Made by a program: the position numbers and the translations under genes
Source: JAUVKA01 sp964465145
GTDB taxonomy: Bacteria > Bacteroidota > Bacteroidia > Bacteroidales > UBA12481
Reading direction: 5' to 3'
Assembly: GCA_964465145.1 (NCBI GenBank)
Contig: CAYXJR010000010.1
Span: 10,287-74,286, forward strand
Length of the DNA: 64,000 nucleotides
Notes under the pieces: model-generated
What the model saw: the letters and a program-made list of their open reading frames with translations, nothing else
Told to the model about the DNA's origin: nothing
Database searches by the model: none
In this document: positions 60,590-64,000 of the stretch, in pieces
Numbering within the stretch: the stretch's first letter is position 1
Layout: each line of letters opens with the position of its first letter

Positions 60590-62380
60590 TCAATCCTTTA
60601 CACATCTTATTGAATAATATCCAAAATAGGATGTTTCAATGGGATATAGCTCAGCATAATTGTTTTGAATATTTAAAGTGTATGTCTTTGGAAAAACTCT
60701 ATCAGGATATATTTGAGTTGTTAAGAAGTATGTTGAAAATCCTAAACCCGAAGGATACATATAATATCTATACTTCTGATTTTCTTCAGACCACACACGA
60801 TCATAAGCAATATAACCACCAAAAAGGGCATTAAATCCAGAACCTCCACCAGGTATAAGATTATACATACCATTTGGATATTTTATGTTATCAATCAAAT
60901 TTTCCATTTCGGATTGAGTTGGTATATGCCATGATTTAGGACAAATTTTGTCATCCAATAGATTCCTAGCTATAACAAACTCTAATGCGTAAAGTGATCC
61001 ATATTTATCACAATTAATGGGGTTATCATTGTAACATTTTTGAACATCAGGAAGGCCCATTTTGGATTCCATTCTATAATCCAAATTTTCACTCATCCAC
61101 CAATTATCTCCAATTTTTACAGTCCCATAATACTTATAGTCCCTTTTATCTACAAAAAAACCCGTAGGATAGTCATATGGACTAACCAAAATATTGATGC
61201 TGGTTTTGCCAACCAAACCCTCCTCATCAATCGCTTCTAAGATGCATCTGTAATTATCAGGGGTTGTATATTGGTGATATACTTCAACTTCGTTACTTTG
61301 AGAAGTGTCAAAGTTTCCATCCCCGTCAAAATCCCATCTATACAATAGTTTTGAAGTTGGAGTGTGATCATCTCTGCTTTCCCATGTGGACATGAAAAAC
61401 AGAGTTCCAGTATTTCCGTAAGGTGTTGGAACCATAATTTTTGGAATTGGGGGAAGATTTGGGCCTGAAACAAAAAGACTTTGCTCTAACTTGTTTTCAA
61501 GTCCATCCTTATCCTCAATCTTTAATAATACTTTCTTTTCGCCGCTTGATTTAAAGAGATGTTCAATAATTGGGCCTTCAACATTATCATAATATTCCTG
61601 GTTGGGAAATTCCCATTTATATATCAGTTCTTTTTCGGGATGGCATTGATGGTAGCTTAATGAAGCATCAAAAATAAAAACATCACTTACTCTTCCGTTT
61701 TGGGACCACCATGTAAACTTTGGAATGATGCAAGTATCAGTTCGATTTACAGTCACGTTTCTTGAATATGATCCAAATCTTTTACCAGGATCCATAACTT
61801 CCAAATTTACCGTAAAATCACCTGTCTTGTTAAAAGTGTGAGTTATTATTGGTTCCATTAAATATTGGGTATCCCAAGTGCCATCATTCTCGAAATCCCA
61901 TTTGAATTTTAGAGTTGACATTGAATCTTCATCGTCAACTGTAAGAATTGCATCAAAAAGAAATTCAGTCATAAAATGACCAGTTTCAGGTGTCACAGAA
62001 AATTTTGGTTTTGGGGAGGAGTATCCTTGTGCTATCTGAACTGTCTTTGTCACAGTTTTTGTATTTCCCTTTCCATCAGCATATTGGAGATATACCTTGT
62101 GATCACCAGATTGATAAAACCTTTTGCTGATCGAGCTGATTGAACTAAACTCGGTGTCCCAAATGGAGTCTCCATCCCAATCCCATCGATAAAACAGGTC
62201 TTGATTTTGAGTAGATTCTGCATCCTTACGGACTTCAAACTTTAAAATGTCAGTTGTTTGGGGATCTGTTGGCTGAATTGTAAAATTAATACCTAAAGGA
62301 AACTCATTATTCGTTTTCTCACAGCTGATACAGCAGCTAATAAGCCAAAATACCATTACTATATGTTTTGCCCTGGGCAT
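60590..62380 (-). CDS. PKD-repeat FISUMP surface lipoprotein, copy C
   Basis: The 596-residue protein has a lipoprotein-like signal (C-C-I-S-C near residue 20), four PKD-like domains (RWDWDGDSIWDTEF, KWDFENDGTWDTQ, and others) and a FISUMP domain (IGDNWWMSENLDYR, CPKSWHIPTQSEM, SIRCVKD). It is diverged from copies A and B along its whole length, including the part that A and B share perfectly. Its start overlaps the stop of the small lipoprotein gene by one base (TAATG). The group II intron relic follows its stop. Confidence 0.85.
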   Translation of the reverse strand: MPRAKHIVMVFWLISCCISCEKTNNEFPLGINFTIQPTDPQTTDILKFEVRKDAESTQNQDLFYRWDWDGDSIWDTEFSSISSISKRFYQSGDHKVYLQYADGKGNTKTVTKTVQIAQGYSSPKPKFSVTPETGHFMTEFLFDAILTVDDEDSMSTLKFKWDFENDGTWDTQYLMEPIITHTFNKTGDFTVNLEVMDPGKRFGSYSRNVTVNRTDTCIIPKFTWWSQNGRVSDVFIFDASLSYHQCHPEKELIYKWEFPNQEYYDNVEGPIIEHLFKSSGEKKVLLKIEDKDGLENKLEQSLFVSGPNLPPIPKIMVPTPYGNTGTLFFMSTWESRDDHTPTSKLLYRWDFDGDGNFDTSQSNEVEVYHQYTTPDNYRCILEAIDEEGLVGKTSINILVSPYDYPTGFFVDKRDYKYYGTVKIGDNWWMSENLDYRMESKMGLPDVQKCYNDNPINCDKYGSLYALEFVIARNLLDDKICPKSWHIPTQSEMENLIDNIKYPNGMYNLIPGGGSGFNALFGGYIAYDRVWSEENQKYRYYMYPSGLGFSTYFLTTQIYPDRVFPKTYTLNIQNNYAELYPIETSYFGYYSIRCVKD

Positions 62381-62844
62381 TAATTATTGAATGTCAAATT
62401 TTTATATATCATTTCTCCTTTTATAATTTGAATTTTACCAGATGTCCATTTTGTTCCCCATTGTCCACCTGGAAAACCATCCCATAAACAAGTATCCCCT
62501 GCAGCTGAGCATGTTATACCTGCCTGATAATAGTACTCCCCATCCTCTAAACTAAAGGAATATGTTCTTAATAAATCTGAAACGTTGGCACTCTTTAAAA
62601 AGTAACCGCTGTAAAGCGAAAAGGCATCAACAGCAATACTAAGATTGATTCTATAGATTTTGTCAACTGGTACATTACGTTCAGGTATTGGAAAGTCAAA
62701 CGTTATACTTCCAATATTCTCTTCCACGGTTGTCTCAAGCTCACCGTCACGGTCTATTATTTCTGGTTCGCAGGCATTTAAGCCAACAATTATGGCAACT
62801 ATCAAGATGATCCCAATTCGAAGTATATTTTTATCTTTTTCCAT
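62380..62844 (-). CDS. Small Cys-rich lipoprotein of the FISUMP operon
   Basis: The 154-residue protein has a signal ending GLNAC (Cys25). Beta-rich SANVSDLLRTYSFSLEDG, EYYYQAGITC and the AGDTCLWDGFPGGQWG loop match the 152-residue protein at 40694-41152. The four cysteines besides the lipid one are kept in register, so disulfides are likely. It overlaps the upstream DUF4249-like gene by 14 bases and the downstream PKD-FISUMP gene by one, as in the other operon. No named family is recognised. Confidence 0.75.
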   Translation of the reverse strand: MEKDKNILRIGIILIVAIIVGLNACEPEIIDRDGELETTVEENIGSITFDFPIPERNVPVDKIYRINLSIAVDAFSLYSGYFLKSANVSDLLRTYSFSLEDGEYYYQAGITCSAAGDTCLWDGFPGGQWGTKWTSGKIQIIKGEMIYKNLTFNN

Positions 62845-63844
62845 AATGATCTAAAAAGCCCAAACGACTAGTTTTATCGCCATAGGCTAGTTCATCTAAG
62901 GTTGTGTTTGACAATTGAAGGTTGGAAACCTCATACAAATTGATAGATGAAAAAATCCCTATCCCATTTGTAATATTTGTATATTCACTAAAACCTGAAC
63001 TTAAATAGTTGCCATTTGATTGGGAGAACAGAAATAATCCAAATTCTTCACCTCCAATATACATTTCAAAGGAAACATTTACTACCTCTCTGGTAGCCTC
63101 CAGGGTAGAATCAACCTGATTTATACACTCCTCAAAAAACCGATTTCCACTTATTACTTTTTCTATCAATTGAGAAGATGCATACTCTATAAAAATCTGA
63201 GAATTAAAACTGATATTTTTAAATTCAAAATCAGTAGAAGTTCTTTCTTCATAAATTACTTTGAAAAATGTTTGGTATACACCAGCCTTTTCTGCTGGAA
63301 CCCATCGTATAGTAAAATTACTGCCAGACTGCAGATTGATTTTTCTACCAGGTATTGGTTTTGGATCATGAACAGTAACGCTACCCGGAATTGTTGTCCA
63401 GGCACTGGAAATTTTATTATCCTCTTCGAAATGTACGTAAATGGCATATGTATGTAAGGGCTTTGGAGTAGAATATGATTTATAAACCGCCAGCCCTTCC
63501 GACGGGAAGAAACCAGAATCTTTAACTATTTCGGTATCTTGTTGAAAATAGAATACATCTTCAATCTTCTGATTATCTTTCCATTCCTCAATATAAACTG
63601 AAAATTTCTCTTTCCAGGTAATTGAATCACGATGAGGATTGGTTAAAAAGGAATTTGATGATCCATTGTAACTTCGGCCAATCCTTACGTACTGGACTTC
63701 TTCTCCAGGATTTAAGAGGCCATATACAACATTTACTGGAGGCCCAACAGTGTGAATATCAACCTTCTCTGTACATGAGAAAAATGTTAATAGAAGGAAG
63801 GTAAGTCCCGTACACTCTTTTAATATCCTGAAACTCATTTTCAT
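62831..63844 (-). CDS. DUF4249-like lipoprotein, first gene of the operon
   Basis: The 337-residue protein starts at ATG 63844; an internal ATG two codons on is also possible. It has lipobox FFSC (Cys24) and the opening GPPVNVVYGLLNPGEEVQYV followed by RIGRSYN. Near the end it has NITNGIGIFSSINLYEV. It is most like the protein at 41149-42150. A C-rich promoter lies at 63875-63898, and the next two genes overlap, giving a three-gene operon with conserved order. Confidence 0.7.
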   Translation of the reverse strand: MKMSFRILKECTGLTFLLLTFFSCTEKVDIHTVGPPVNVVYGLLNPGEEVQYVRIGRSYNGSSNSFLTNPHRDSITWKEKFSVYIEEWKDNQKIEDVFYFQQDTEIVKDSGFFPSEGLAVYKSYSTPKPLHTYAIYVHFEEDNKISSAWTTIPGSVTVHDPKPIPGRKINLQSGSNFTIRWVPAEKAGVYQTFFKVIYEERTSTDFEFKNISFNSQIFIEYASSQLIEKVISGNRFFEECINQVDSTLEATREVVNVSFEMYIGGEEFGLFLFSQSNGNYLSSGFSEYTNITNGIGIFSSINLYEVSNLQLSNTTLDELAYGDKTSRLGFLDHYGKR

Positions 63845-63874
63845 AGGATAATAACTTCGCAGATTTCATCAAGT

Positions 63875-63898
63875 GGAGGACAATTCTTCTTAAAGGTA
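63875..63898 (-). promoter_or_regulatory. Promoter with C-rich start element
   Basis: The minus strand has TTTG, 20 bases, TACCTTTA (63891-63898), nine bases, GTCCTCC (63875-63881). It is a good -33/-7 pair with the longest gap to the C tract among the ten copies. Confidence 0.6.
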
Positions 63899-64000
63899 GT
63901 GCAATCAAATGATTATAGCAAATAGATGTTGGCCATCAACAGGGCAAACGCATGAAAGTGATTCATCCACCCTGTTTTGATTTGCATATAATTTTTTCTC

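Noticed and set aside
1..64000. tRNA or rRNA genes
   Set aside because: No T-loop/acceptor pattern or rRNA-like conserved stretch was noticed on either strand while reading. A tRNA scan was not run.

Overview
The window comes from a member of the Bacteroidota. The evidence is promoters of the TTTG-N19/20-TAnnTTTG/A type, many secreted proteins with type IX secretion (T9SS) C-terminal sorting domains, DUF4249-like and carboxypeptidase-regulatory-domain (CarboxypepD_reg) proteins, FISUMP (Fibrobacter succinogenes major paralogous) domains, 6-bladed beta-propeller lipoproteins, and GH51/GH116 enzymes. The genus cannot be read from the sequence. There are no rRNA or tRNA genes and no CRISPR array that I could see.

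Layout. 1-1.4 kb: a CarboxypepD_reg/propeller gene and the start of a following gene. 1.8-9.0 kb: a six-gene export operon with three consecutive HlyD-type adaptor lipoproteins, a MacB-type permease, its ATPase and a TolC-like channel. 9.0-18.3 kb: a mixed zone with a glycosyltransferase, a second CarboxypepD_reg/propeller gene, an AAA/DUF4143 ATPase behind an operator-like array, a DUF4249-like gene, a VapBC-like pair, and several broken propeller genes. 18.4-27.0 kb: a C10-type peptidase homologue with a substituted catalytic Cys and two large BNR/sortilin-like T9SS proteins. 27.2-29.5 kb: an AbiE toxin-antitoxin locus whose toxin is fused to part of a propeller gene. 29.4-42.2 kb: an expanded surface-lipoprotein region with DUF4249-like, small lipoprotein, PKD-FISUMP and CarboxypepD_reg/propeller genes, including an 821-bp identical tract shared by two paralogues. 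42.3-58.4 kb: a third BNR protein, GH116, a GNAT protein, two SDRs, a FISUMP/T9SS protein, a broken PQQ protein, GH51 and an esterase. 58.4-59.4 kb: a cluster of gene fragments. 60.4-63.9 kb: a third copy of the DUF4249-like/small lipoprotein/PKD-FISUMP operon, followed by a group II intron relic.

The most distinctive signal is a shared start-site module. Ten places carry a Bacteroidota -7 box followed 3-9 bases later by a C-rich GTCCCYCC-like element at the expected transcription start. These stand before the CarboxypepD_reg/propeller, DUF4249-like, FISUMP and propeller genes; one has lost its gene. Together with the gene conversion tract, propeller genes broken at one equivalent position, relics made of pieces of the same families, and heptamer/octamer repeat arrays, this suggests a recombining, co-regulated set of cell-surface lipoprotein cassettes. 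The function of that set is not known from sequence. The density of broken genes is high enough that assembly error should be excluded first.
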